Below are positions 1 through 9,604 of a stretch of DNA of 64,000 bases, in pieces (position 1 is the stretch's first letter; every line of letters begins with the position of its first letter). The translations under genes and the position numbers were made by a program. Source of the stretch: CAVYXZ01 sp963772595 (lineage in GTDB: Bacteria; Chloroflexota; Anaerolineae; Aggregatilineales; Phototrophicaceae). The notes below the pieces were generated by a model. It was not told where the DNA came from and did not search any database. It was given only the letters and a program-made list of their open reading frames with translations. Location of the stretch: assembly GCA_963772595.1 (NCBI GenBank), contig CAVYXZ010000004.1:1-64000 (forward strand), written 5' to 3'.

Positions 1-36
1 GGCACAGGCGGTCCTGCGGCAGCACCTCCGGCGGAC

Positions 37-486
37 CTAGTAATAATCCTGCATCAGGCGGATGAACCAGACCGGGATCAGCGGTTCATAGACACTGTCG
101 TAGACCGGCGCGTAGGGTTTGAGATCCAGCACCGGGGTCCCGTCAATGGCATCAAGGCGGCGCACCGTCAGCACATTGCCCTCGACCTTGACCACTTCCA
201 CCGCCGTCACGCCGATGCCGTTGGGCCGGTTAGGGCTGCGGCGGGCGAAGACGCCCACTTCAGGCATGTCCTCACGGTCACGCGGGCGCGTCACCAGATC
301 GCGCTCCAGGTCGAAGGGGGCTTCGTGCATGTAGTAGACCACCATCACGTGCGACCAGCTGTCCATGCCCTGCAAACCGGGGGCGTAAATCTCGTCCAGA
401 TGGATTTCCGAGACCACATCGGCCCAGTGTTCGTCGGCCACTTCGGTCACCGGCGAACGAATGACGCCAATCGCTTTTACATCCAT
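37..486 (-). CDS. trmO: TrmO/TsaA-family tRNA m6t6A37 methyltransferase
   Basis: A 149-residue protein of the TsaA/UPF0066 family, which in E. coli (TrmO) methylates N6 of threonylcarbamoyladenosine at tRNA position 37 using SAM. The family signature RRSPNRPNGIGVTAVEV is clear in the middle, followed by the LDLKPYAPVYD motif near the C terminus. I chose the ATG at 486 because GGAGG lies 4 bases before it; an upstream in-frame ATG at 510 lacks a ribosome site. The C terminus is short compared with E. coli TrmO, as in many bacterial single-domain versions. It stands alone on the - strand, downstream of a secreted-protein gene. The family assignment is firm; the exact tRNA substrate is inferred. 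Confidence 0.88.
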   Translation of the reverse strand: MDVKAIGVIRSPVTEVADEHWADVVSEIHLDEIYAPGLQGMDSWSHVMVVYYMHEAPFDLERDLVTRPRDREDMPEVGVFARRSPNRPNGIGVTAVEVVKVEGNVLTVRRLDAIDGTPVLDLKPYAPVYDSVYEPLIPVWFIRLMQDYY

Positions 487-554
487 GCTGCCTCCCTCAA
501 ACCCTACCAATATAACGAAGATTCTTAGCGCACAGGATGGGATATGTCGTGCCC

Positions 555-1703
555 CTAAAAGCCGCTAATCATATAGAGCACGCCGTCGATCTGTCCCGGC
601 CCATCGGGTGTAATGATAGACCGTCCCGGTGTGCCCTGCCCGGTCGAGACGTACAGACGCCCCTCCGCGTAGGTGATGTTGGTCGGCAGGTCCAGCCCTT
701 GCGCCAGCACCCGCGCCTCAGCACCATCCGCTGGGAACATCGTCACGCGACCCGTATAGCGCGCATAACCTCCGGCATCGGGCGGCGCATCCGGCGCATA
801 GAGATCGAAATCATAGGGCATGAAAGCAGGCGGCCAGACGGTCGTCATCTCGACCACGTAGATGTTTCCCTGCGGGTCGGTGGTGACATCGACGGCAGTT
901 GTCAGGCCGGTGACGGCGTCTTCTATGGTGCCGCTGTCGGGATTCACCCGCAGGATTTTGGCATCGCCGGGCATGAAGGCCAGGTCGCCGCCATAGTAAT
1001 CGTGATCGAAACCGGAAAGCAGCGCGATCAACACATCGCCGCTCAACGGGTCCAGCGCGATCCCGGCGGGCACCGGCTGCTGACCGTGCGCTAGGTCCGG
1101 CAGGTCGATGACCTTGACCTCTTCGCCCGCCAGACTCAGCACCAGCAGATCGTTCAGGCCGCTTTCAGTCACATAGAAAACCTGCCGCTGCGGATCGTAG
1201 ACGAAGGCGTTCAACGTGGCCCGGCGATTCACCAGTACTTCTGGCCCCTGCTCACTCAGTTCGAAAATGCCGGTGTTGCCGTAAAAGGCATCCGTACCGC
1301 GGTGTCCTGGCGTGTGAAAGGGGTCATCCTGAGTGAAGAACACCCGGCCATCCGGCAGCAGGACGATGTCGCTCAGGCCCAGGACCTCGTCGTGCCCGGT
1401 GCGAAAAAGGTTGAGGCTGTTATAGCTGGGGAAATTGGTCGCCAGGGGCTGGCGTTCACCTGCATCGTCGTAATCGCCGTCGCCGTTGAGATCGTCCAGC
1501 AGGCTGATCTGGCCGCTGCCGACCGCCTTGCCCGGTGGATCATCGCCGCGCCCGGCCTCCACCAGCAGCAGCCGGCCATCGGACCGCACAGCCACCCCGC
1601 GCGGATCCTGCAAGCCGCTGGCAATAGACGTCACGCTCAGATCCTGTGCCCGCACCGACAAAACGCTCAACAGCAGCGCGAAAACAATGACAACATGTCT
1701 CAT
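555..1703 (-). CDS. Secreted ScyD/ScyE-like six-bladed propeller protein
   Basis: A 382-residue exported protein. An N-terminal hydrophobic signal (MRHVVIVFALLLSVLSVRAQ) is followed by repeated propeller blades with SGLQDPRGVAV, LSDIVLLPDGRVFFT, PVPAGIALDPLSGDVLIA and DPQGNIYVVE type strands, the pattern of ScyD/ScyE and sorbosone/glucose dehydrogenase-like proteins. No catalytic residues can be assigned with confidence; such proteins are annotated as PQQ-type or strictosidine-synthase-like without a proven reaction. Its start codon overlaps the stop of the upstream hydrolase gene by 4 bases (ATGA), so the two are probably co-transcribed. Substrate unknown. Confidence 0.8.
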   Translation of the reverse strand: MRHVVIVFALLLSVLSVRAQDLSVTSIASGLQDPRGVAVRSDGRLLLVEAGRGDDPPGKAVGSGQISLLDDLNGDGDYDDAGERQPLATNFPSYNSLNLFRTGHDEVLGLSDIVLLPDGRVFFTQDDPFHTPGHRGTDAFYGNTGIFELSEQGPEVLVNRRATLNAFVYDPQRQVFYVTESGLNDLLVLSLAGEEVKVIDLPDLAHGQQPVPAGIALDPLSGDVLIALLSGFDHDYYGGDLAFMPGDAKILRVNPDSGTIEDAVTGLTTAVDVTTDPQGNIYVVEMTTVWPPAFMPYDFDLYAPDAPPDAGGYARYTGRVTMFPADGAEARVLAQGLDLPTNITYAEGRLYVSTGQGTPGRSIITPDGPGQIDGVLYMISGF

Positions 1704-2770
1704 ACGGAATCCAGACTGTGTTCGCCCAGCACCTGATCGAAGAATCCCAGCATCTGGGCCGTATATTCGTCAGGAATGGCAACCGGGCCGCCGACATGAT
1801 AGGCATTCTCGATAACCCACTGCTCACCATTCTCCCCCAGCAGATCGCGGTAGGCTACGTTAGCCCGCCGTTCCATCACGTCCAGGCCGGAGACGATCAT
1901 CAAGACCGGGCGCGGGGCCAGCCGGGGGATCAATTCACGGAAGGACGGCGGTGGATCGACACCCAACTGGAGCCTGAGCGCCCATTCGACGCGCTCGTTT
2001 ATCAGGGTGCCGAACTGCTCAGCGAAGTTCTCCGGCTGCGGCAGATCCGCCACGCTGCCGATGCTCGCGCCGTCGATGAAAAAGGCCTTGATGCGGGCTT
2101 CATCCGGCCCGGCCATAATCAGAATATGCCCACCCAACGACAGCCCAACCGCACCAATCTTCTCCGCGTCCACTTCCGGCTGCGCGGCCAGAAAATCGAC
2201 CACATAGGGCACATCGCGCGCGTCCAGCCAGCCGCCGGACTGCTGCGTGCCGCCGCTTTCACCCAATGCCCGCTGGTCATAGGTCAGGACGCCGTAGCCA
2301 GCCTTTGCCAGATGCTCCACATGCCAGCGCGATTGCAGCCGGTTGGCCCCTGAGCCATGCAGCACCAACAGGGTGGACTGGTTCGGTGGGGTCGGCGGGA
2401 TAAACCAGCCCGCCAGAGTCACGCCATCCGCTGCCGAAATGCGCACATCACGATAGGCTGCGCCGTAATCTGCCGGGGTCTCGCAGCAGATCGCCGTATT
2501 CATCGGTCGCGTCATGCCCAGTGCGAAGAGATAGGGACCAACAACAAAGAGCATCAGCGGGATTTCCAGCAAGACGACCAGCGTCACGCGGCGATGGTAG
2601 AACCAGTCGCTGACCAGCGGAGTCGCAAATTCTGCCAGCAGCCCGATGCCAATACCCGCCGCCAGACCGAGCAGCAGCCAGGGCAACGGGTCGAAGAGGT
2701 AATAGCCAACCACGCCGAAAAAGGCCATCAGGACCAGGCCGTTGACCAGTGGGAAAAACCATCGCTTCAT
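1700..2770 (-). CDS. Membrane-anchored alpha/beta hydrolase
   Basis: A 356-residue protein. The first about 100 residues hold three hydrophobic segments (residues about 5-27, 32-52 and 64-86), so the enzyme is anchored in the membrane. The rest is an alpha/beta hydrolase fold: an LHGSGANR oxyanion-hole motif, a nucleophile elbow GLSLGG (GxSxG) and a late LMIVSGLDVMERRA acid region with a closing EYHVGGP-type histidine (ENAYHVGG). The fold resembles the serine aminopeptidase S33 / BAAT-like group. It is translationally coupled to the propeller protein downstream. Substrate is not predictable from sequence. Confidence 0.82.
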   Translation of the reverse strand: MKRWFFPLVNGLVLMAFFGVVGYYLFDPLPWLLLGLAAGIGIGLLAEFATPLVSDWFYHRRVTLVVLLEIPLMLFVVGPYLFALGMTRPMNTAICCETPADYGAAYRDVRISAADGVTLAGWFIPPTPPNQSTLLVLHGSGANRLQSRWHVEHLAKAGYGVLTYDQRALGESGGTQQSGGWLDARDVPYVVDFLAAQPEVDAEKIGAVGLSLGGHILIMAGPDEARIKAFFIDGASIGSVADLPQPENFAEQFGTLINERVEWALRLQLGVDPPPSFRELIPRLAPRPVLMIVSGLDVMERRANVAYRDLLGENGEQWVIENAYHVGGPVAIPDEYTAQMLGFFDQVLGEHSLDSV

Positions 2771-2940
2771 GCTGACCTTCCTGGCTGCACACGCCAGCCC
2801 GTGCCTCGTATTTGAAGTGAGACAGTCTGTTCAACCATGCTCACATTGTAGCAGTCAATGCCGGCCTTTGGAATCCGGTAGCGGTGGGCACGATCCGTCG
2901 TTATAGTCGGGGTATACAGCCGTTAGCGAGGACCTTAAGC

Positions 2941-3585
2941 ATGGATATGGACACGGTCGATAAACTGCTCACGACGACGCGCAGCGTGCGCAAGCGTCTG
3001 GATTTCAGCCGTCCGGTCGAGCCGGAAGTCATCCGGGATTGCCTGGAGATCGCTATTCAGGCCCCCTCCGGCAGTAATGCACAGGGCTGGCGTTTCATGG
3101 TGGTCACGGATGCGGACAAGCGCGCCGGAATCGCGGCCTACTACAAGCGGTCCTTCGACGCCTACAGCAAGACGGCCCACGCAGCGCCCGTTGATCCGCA
3201 GCGGCAGCGCGGACGGGATTCCGCCGTCTATCTTTCAGAGCATATGCAGGACGTGCCCGTGCTCATCATCCCCTGCATCGAAGGCCGCCCGGAATCGCGC
3301 AGCCCGGAGGGACTGGCGGGCCTCTACGGCTCAATTCTACCGGCAGCATGGTCGCTGATGCTGGCACTGCGGGCACGCGGGCTGGGCAGCGCCTGGACCA
3401 CGCTGCACCTGAACTATGAGCAGGAAGTCGCGGCCATCCTCGGCATTCCCGATAACTTCACCCAGGTGGCGCTGCTGCCGGTCGCCTATTTTACCGGCGA
3501 CGATTTCCACCCGGCCAAACGCCGCCCGGCCAGCGAGATCACCTACTGGGATGCCTGGGGCACGCGCGATAATGGCAAGCCCTGA
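2941..3585 (+). CDS. Nitroreductase-family FMN oxidoreductase
   Basis: A 214-residue flavin enzyme of the nitroreductase fold. The N-terminal TTRSVRKRLDFSRPV motif and APSGSNAQGWRFMVV are the FMN-binding signature; GLGSAWTTLHL and the C-terminal KRRPASEI segment complete the family pattern. These enzymes reduce nitro compounds, quinones or related acceptors with NAD(P)H. I take the ATG at 2941, with GAGGA 10 bases ahead, rather than the in-frame start at 2884, because family members begin a few residues before the TTRSVR motif. The next gene starts inside its 3' end, so the two are likely co-transcribed. Physiological substrate unknown. Confidence 0.87.
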   Translation: MDMDTVDKLLTTTRSVRKRLDFSRPVEPEVIRDCLEIAIQAPSGSNAQGWRFMVVTDADKRAGIAAYYKRSFDAYSKTAHAAPVDPQRQRGRDSAVYLSEHMQDVPVLIIPCIEGRPESRSPEGLAGLYGSILPAAWSLMLALRARGLGSAWTTLHLNYEQEVAAILGIPDNFTQVALLPVAYFTGDDFHPAKRRPASEITYWDAWGTRDNGKP

Positions 3586-4036
3586 GCAAGCGCTGCGCTG
3601 GATGGTCAATATTTTGAACAGGCAGCAAGTCTCGTTTCAAATTTGCGGCGGACTGGCCGCAAGAGCTTATGGCGCAAGCCGCGAGTTGCTAGACATCGAC
3701 CTGTATATGCCGATGCAGCGCTTTTCCAATATTCAGGCGGACATCGCGCCTTATATCATCTGGGGGCCGGAGCATGAAACAGGCTCACACTGGGATCTGG
3801 TGTATCTGAAAATCGACTATGAAGGCCAGCGGATTGAGATCGGCGACTCGGATAATACCCACATTTACGATGAGGGCGCACAGACCTGGGTCCGGCAAGA
3901 GATCGATTTCGCGCGCTCCGAGATGATCGAAATCTACGGCGTGACGGTGCCGGTGATGCCCAAAGCGCAGTTGATTGCCTACAAGACGATGCTCTCAAGA
4001 GAGGTTGATGAAATCGATTTGAAGCAGATTCAGTAA
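3572..4036 (+). CDS. Nucleotidyltransferase-fold protein (AbiEii/MNT-like)
   Basis: A 154-residue protein. CGGLAARAYGASRELLDIDLYM matches the nucleotidyltransferase pattern GG(x)nG..R.(x)n.DID, where the two aspartates would bind metal. The remainder (IEIGDSDN, ...YGVTVPVMPKAQLIAYKTML) resembles the small MNT/AbiEii-like proteins that adenylylate partner proteins or sugars. The ATG at 3572 overlaps the nitroreductase stop by 14 bases. No HEPN-type antitoxin or toxin partner is visible next to it, so a role as part of a toxin-antitoxin pair is not supported here. Function unknown beyond fold. Confidence 0.65.
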   Translation: MASPEQALRWMVNILNRQQVSFQICGGLAARAYGASRELLDIDLYMPMQRFSNIQADIAPYIIWGPEHETGSHWDLVYLKIDYEGQRIEIGDSDNTHIYDEGAQTWVRQEIDFARSEMIEIYGVTVPVMPKAQLIAYKTMLSREVDEIDLKQIQ

Positions 4037-4073
4037 AGCGCCTGTCTATATGAAGCCCGGATAATACGCTTCG

Positions 4074-4130
4074 GTCACGGCAGATCAGGCGCTGGCCGCG
4101 GTCAGACGCGCCGACGCGCTGCGAAATTGA
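4074..4130 (+). pseudogene. Short gatA-like remnant
   Basis: This otherwise gene-free stretch translates as VTADQALAAVRRADALRN followed by a stop. It matches residues 47-63 of the GatA protein encoded 850 bases downstream (VTADQALEAAKRADSLR) in 13 of 17 positions, in the same orientation. DNA identity is also high over about 50 bases and fades on both sides. It looks like a leftover of a partial duplication of gatA or of a lost amidase paralogue. No start codon or promoter belongs to it. Confidence 0.6.
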
Positions 4131-4196
4131 GGCGACGAATAATGAAGGCGTTTCTCATTGCGAGGGATTTGCAGCGTCTGCGTTTGATACCGCGAT

Positions 4197-4625
4197 CTAT
4201 CGGCCCTGACTGGTTTGAGCACGATCCTCAATAATGAATGCCACCGCTTCTTCCAGACTTGGCAAAAACAAGAGCTGCTTTCCATCGACGTTGGGGGAAG
4301 CCGAAGCCAGCAACATCCTGCCCAGTGTTGTCATAACCATCCGAGCAAAAGCATTGGTGGTACCCTGGGACCCCGCAATGATGGTATGGAAAGCGTTGGG
4401 CAGATTAATAATTCTCTTTGTTCCCCATTTAAGCGGGGGCATCGGGTTACCTTTCGGCATCCCCACGTCATCATGAAAAATAATATCTACACGATGATCA
4501 ACTTTCGATACTTCCGCCACAATCCACTCGATGACTTGATAATATTCCTCCCAGGTGCTGTTGGGGGTTATGGTGACTTTGACAATGGAATGTTCTTCGT
4601 CATACCAATCAACTGGTGTGGGCAT
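4197..4625 (-). CDS. Hypothetical protein, possibly STAS-like
   Basis: A 142-residue cytosolic protein of unknown function. It has alternating beta/alpha character (IVKVTITPNSTWEEYYQVIEW, VDHRVDIIFHDD, AFHTIIAGSQ, FARMVMTTLGRML, SLEEAVAFIIEDR) with a final EEAVAFI helix like those of STAS/SpoIIAA-fold regulators; that resemblance is only by eye. Its base composition is lower in GC than that of the neighbouring genes, which hints at acquisition. It is transcribed opposite to gatA and shares a divergent AT-rich upstream region with it. No operon partner is evident. Confidence 0.6.
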   Translation of the reverse strand: MPTPVDWYDEEHSIVKVTITPNSTWEEYYQVIEWIVAEVSKVDHRVDIIFHDDVGMPKGNPMPPLKWGTKRIINLPNAFHTIIAGSQGTTNAFARMVMTTLGRMLLASASPNVDGKQLLFLPSLEEAVAFIIEDRAQTSQGR

Positions 4626-4741
4626 TGGATGTGCCTGCTCTGAATGAATATGTCTTAATTACTATAACATTTAACTTGAAGCTTCATCGAGCAAGGATTC
4701 TAAACTATTTGTCCTGATTTTCAAATTCGTGGACGTGGCTA

Positions 4742-4750
4742 TGCTATACT
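4742..4750 (+). promoter_or_regulatory. Extended -10 promoter element before gatA
   Basis: TGCTATACT is an extended -10 element (TGn-TATACT) 32 bases before the gatA ATG, in an AT-rich spacer. No good -35 hexamer sits at the usual distance, which fits extended -10 promoters. Prediction by eye only. Confidence 0.45.
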
Positions 4751-4782
4751 TGCGCCTGTTTATTTACAGTCTGGATTGAGCT

Positions 4783-6249
<1,467 letters not shown>

Positions 6250-6288
6250 ATCCGGTATAATGCAAGCAGTGAGAAAAAAGGGCGCAGC

Positions 6289-6847
6289 ATGACCGTTCAT
6301 GAACCCTCTATCACCGTCGAAGAGTTTGACGCCTGGGCACTCGAACAAGAGGCACTGTTTGAATACATCGCAGGAAGGGTGGTCGAGAAAGTGGCGAGCA
6401 ATCCACAGGCTTCGCAGATCGCCGCACGCTTCGCCCGCTATTTTGATGCTGTTTGTCGAATACGAGCAGGACCTGGGCGCGGTCACGGGTGCGGACGGTG
6501 GCTACATGGTGTTGGGCGACCGCTATATCCCCGATGTGGCCTATATCCATAAATCAAAGCGCATCGTCCGGCGCGGCTATAATCCCGACCCGCCCGACAT
6601 TGTGGTCGAGGTCATCTCTGCTGACGAGGAACGCCGTTCGGATCGGCTGCGCGAAATGGACGATTTGCTCATCAAAGTCAGCAACTATCTGGCGGCAGGT
6701 ATCGAAGTTTGGATCGCAGACCCTGAGAAGCAAACGCTGACCGTCCACCAACCGGGGCAAAAGGTCAGCATCCTCAGCAGCACAGACACGCTCACCAGCG
6801 ACCGCCTGCCCGGCTTCGCACTTGAACTGGCGAAGGTGTTCCGCTAA
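6289..6847 (+). pseudogene. Uma2-family PD-(D/E)XK endonuclease, frameshifted
   Basis: The N-terminal part (MTVHEPSITVEEFDAW...IAARFARYF) reads in one frame and the remainder (MLFVEYEQDLGAVTGADGGYMVLG...PDIVVEVISADEERRSDRLREM...ALELAKVFR) in the next. Together they form a complete Uma2/DUF820 protein of about 185 residues with PD-(D/E)XK residues: Asp in YIPDVAYI and Glu in DIVVEVIS. The break is a run of four T at 6441-6444; removing one T restores the frame. Uma2 proteins are small nuclease-fold proteins common in filamentous bacteria and often multi-copy; their role is unsettled. It may be a real pseudogene or a homopolymer sequencing error. Confidence 0.8.
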
Positions 6848-6850
6848 ACC

Positions 6851-7675
6851 ATGAAGGACCCGCAGCGCTTTTATGCTGAGCAGGTCTGGCCGCAGATGCC
6901 AGAGGAGCTTAAGGCCGGGCTGGTCGCGCGCTATCCCAATGTGCGGCTGAACGCCGAAGCCGGTTTCCAGCCGCTGGCCGAGATTCCCACCTGTATGCTG
7001 ATCGGCCTGACCGGAACCGGCAAATCGACCGCACTCAAGGCACTGGACGCGCTGCGACAGTCCGGCAGCGTGCAGTACTGCGACGACATCCCCAGCCGCC
7101 GCGCTTTAGCTGATTGGGTGCTCGTCCCGGCAGCACAGGTGATCGGCGGAGAGCCGGTCGTCCCGGTGATTGAGCGCACCGAGCGTTTTCGCCTGACACG
7201 CCGTTTCGCCCAGGAGATCGAGCCGGGCGGCTCGGCGGCGGTCTACGGTTGGCTGCACTATCGCGGCAGCGGCCCCCTGCTCTCCGAAGCGCTGCGCGGC
7301 CCACGTGAGATCGCCTATGCCCTGGCCCATTATCCGCACTGGTACATGGTCGAACTCTGGGTGGACCCGGTGATCCGCCTCCAGCGTCTCAGCCAACGCC
7401 GCGACGCCTTCGATCAGGTCGATACAGCCGGCGCACCAGCCGATCTGGACTTTCTGCCACCGGAACAGCGTGCTACGGTCGAAACCATGCTGGCCGCCGG
7501 CAGCATCAGCCTGGACGCGCTCGTCACTGCTCGTACAGAGGCCGAAAGCTACGGCAGCGAACCCTATGACCGGCACAACCGGACTGAGCACTATCGCTGC
7601 ATTGTCATCGACGAGCTGGAACCGGAGGACGTGGCCGGGAAGATCGCGCAGTCGCTGAAGGCCCCCTGCCCATGA
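6851..7675 (+). CDS. P-loop ATPase/kinase-like protein
   Basis: A 274-residue protein with a clear Walker A, GLTGTGKST (residues 52-60, Lys58), on a strand-loop-helix after TCMLI. The layout resembles small nucleoside/shikimate-kinase-like P-loop proteins: QYCDDIPSRRALADW after the P-loop, an RTERFRLTRRF segment rich in Arg, and MVELWVDPVIRLQRLSQRRDAF like the LID-proximal part of a kinase. A late helix carries YGSEPYDRHNRTEHYRCIVIDELEPEDVAGKI. I cannot name the substrate. It begins 3 bases after the preceding gene, and its stop overlaps the start of the enolase-superfamily gene (ATGA), so it belongs to the same transcription unit. Confidence 0.7.
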   Translation: MKDPQRFYAEQVWPQMPEELKAGLVARYPNVRLNAEAGFQPLAEIPTCMLIGLTGTGKSTALKALDALRQSGSVQYCDDIPSRRALADWVLVPAAQVIGGEPVVPVIERTERFRLTRRFAQEIEPGGSAAVYGWLHYRGSGPLLSEALRGPREIAYALAHYPHWYMVELWVDPVIRLQRLSQRRDAFDQVDTAGAPADLDFLPPEQRATVETMLAAGSISLDALVTARTEAESYGSEPYDRHNRTEHYRCIVIDELEPEDVAGKIAQSLKAPCP

Positions 7676-8757
7676 CGCCCACCATTACCCGGCTCAGCAG
7701 CCAGCCGCACAATCTACCGCTGAAAAGCGCGCTCAGTTGGGGCAAAGGCCACCGGCTGGAACGGCTCAATCACGTGCTGGTCCGCGTTGAACTCAGCGAC
7801 GGCGCGGTTGGTATCGCAGAAGCGCCGCCCCGGCCCAGCATCTATGGCGAGACGCCGGAGTCGATTGCGGCGATCATCGCCCAGGATTGCAGCGATCTGC
7901 TGATCGGCCAGCCCGTCGGCTCACTGGCGGATATTCAGGCGGCCTGGCAGCGTCTGAGCCTGGTCAAGGCCAACAACACGGCCAAGGGCGCGCTCGATAT
8001 GGCCCTGCACATGGCCCTCGCCCAATCCAGCGGCCAATCGCTGGCCTCGCTGCTGAATGTGACCCGCGAGCGCGTGCGCGTCAGCTTTATTCTGGGCACG
8101 GGCAGCGACGAGGTGGTGCTGGATGAAGCGCGCTGGGTCTACGAAGCCGGGGTGCGCGTGCTCAAGGTCAAGGTTGGCAAGGATGTCGCCCGCGAAAAAG
8201 CGCAGATCGCCCAGATTCGCCAGCGGTACCCGGAGATGGACCTCTACGCCGACGCCAACCAGTGCTACAGCGCCGAGGAAGCGCGCCGCTATCTGCCCGA
8301 ACTGGCCGAACTCGGCATTCAATGGTGCGAGGAACCGCTGCCCGTGCAGCAGATCGCGCAGCGGGCGGCCCTGCGCGCCGAAGGTCTCATGCCCTTGATC
8401 GCCGACAATTCGGCCTTCACCCAGACGGACCTCGAACGCGAACTGGCCTTCGACACCTTCGACGTGCTCAACATCAAGACGGCGCGTAACGGCTTCACCG
8501 AAGCGGCGGCGATGGCTGCGCAAGCGACAGCGACAGGCAAGGGCCTGATGGTCGGCTCGCAGGCCGGGTCGCTGCTGGGCTGTCTGCACGCCCTGACTTT
8601 CGCGGGCCGGGCCGAGGTCGAATACCCTACCGAGGGGACCTTCTTCCTCAAAGTGGACGAAACCTACGATTTGTCCATTCACGACGGGACTATTCTGATG
8701 GCCGATGTCGAAGCGCAATTGCACGAAGCGGCGATTTCCGCCACAATACAGGCATGA
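7672..8757 (+). CDS. Enolase-superfamily epimerase/cycloisomerase (MLE group)
   Basis: A 361-residue enzyme of the muconate-lactonizing/dipeptide-epimerase group. The catalytic pattern is intact: KxK at 165-167 (VLKVKVGKD), metal ligands Asp194 (LYADANQ), Glu220/221 (WCEEPLP) and Asp245 (LIADNSAF), and the second lysine Lys269 (LNIKTARNG). The two-lysine arrangement is that of MLE, o-succinylbenzoate synthase and L-Ala-D/L-Glu epimerases. No menaquinone or muropeptide gene lies beside it, so I leave the substrate open. It overlaps both neighbours by 4 bases, arguing for translational coupling with the P-loop protein before it and the acidic membrane protein after it. Confidence 0.85.
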   Translation: MTPTITRLSSQPHNLPLKSALSWGKGHRLERLNHVLVRVELSDGAVGIAEAPPRPSIYGETPESIAAIIAQDCSDLLIGQPVGSLADIQAAWQRLSLVKANNTAKGALDMALHMALAQSSGQSLASLLNVTRERVRVSFILGTGSDEVVLDEARWVYEAGVRVLKVKVGKDVAREKAQIAQIRQRYPEMDLYADANQCYSAEEARRYLPELAELGIQWCEEPLPVQQIAQRAALRAEGLMPLIADNSAFTQTDLERELAFDTFDVLNIKTARNGFTEAAAMAAQATATGKGLMVGSQAGSLLGCLHALTFAGRAEVEYPTEGTFFLKVDETYDLSIHDGTILMADVEAQLHEAAISATIQA

Positions 8758-9600
8758 GCGACGAACACGATCTCGAAAACAATGAGCCATTAGAAGATGG
8801 CGAGTCCGGCGACGAACTGCGTTATGCACCGCGCGCTGAGTCTCAGGATGTAGACGAAGTCGTCGAGGAACGCGAGCTGATCTTCGCCGAGGACGAAGCG
8901 CGCGACGAGCCGATGAGCTTCGCACCGGAACTGGATCTCGACGCGGCGCTGGCGGCGGTCTCCACACTGGACGATATGCTGGCCGAGCAGGAAGCGGCGG
9001 AACAGGCCGAAATCGCGCGCCAGGAAGCCGAACTTGAAGCCGAGCGCGAACGAGCCGCCCGCATGGAGCGCCCGGAACTCTTCTTCCCCATGCCGCCTAT
9101 GCTGGACATGCAGCGCGGACGACATCGATTCGGTGATCCCGGCGCTGGCGCTGATCGTCGTCGGCATCTGGCTCACCTTTACGCTGACGACCGGCGCGGC
9201 CCTTTCGACCCCGCTGCTGCTGGCCGCCCTGGTAGGCACGACAGCATTGGCTTTCTTCGCGCGCTGGCTGGCCGCCGGACGCTGGGCGGTGGGGGCGCTC
9301 TTCTTCGCGCTGCTGATCCTGCTCACGGGTGGAGTCGCGGCGCTGCTTACGATGAACGGCCTGCTGATGCAGGGCTGGCCGCTGCTGCTGACCGGGCCGG
9401 GACTGGCCTGCCTGCTCACGGCGCTGCTGGCGGCGGAACGGCGTTTGATCCTGCCGGGATTGGCACTGTGTGTCAGCGGATTGGCCTCGCTCCTGCTGAC
9501 CTATAACGTCCTGCCGCAGGCAACTCTGGCCGCACTCTGGCCTGCCGCCCTGGTGATCCTGCTGGCTCTGTTCTTCTTGCCCAGCTTCGCCCGCCGCTGA
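8754..9600 (+). pseudogene. Acidic coiled-coil plus multi-TM membrane protein, frameshifted
   Basis: The first about 120 codons encode a very acidic, partly coiled-coil cytoplasmic region (ELDLDAALAAVSTLDDM, AEQEAAEQAEIARQEAELEA) ending near MPPMLDMQ. The next frame continues with DDIDSVIPALALIVVGIWL and about five hydrophobic helices to LFFLPSFARR. A single extra base near 9112-9114 (CAGCGCGGACGAC) separates the halves; together they make about 281 residues. I know no family for it; acidic-N-terminal small membrane proteins of this type recur in Chloroflexota. The start ATG overlaps the previous stop, and the glycosyltransferase follows after 4 bases, so it sits inside the operon. Confidence 0.62.
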
Positions 9601-9604
9601 GCCT

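Noticed and set aside
119..528. Plus-strand open frames opposite trmO
   Set aside because: Low-complexity translations (Arg/Ser-rich) antisense to a well-conserved gene; no ribosome site.
7921..8967. Long - strand frame opposite the enolase-family gene
   Set aside because: Antisense shadow; spans two genes and has no recognisable motif.
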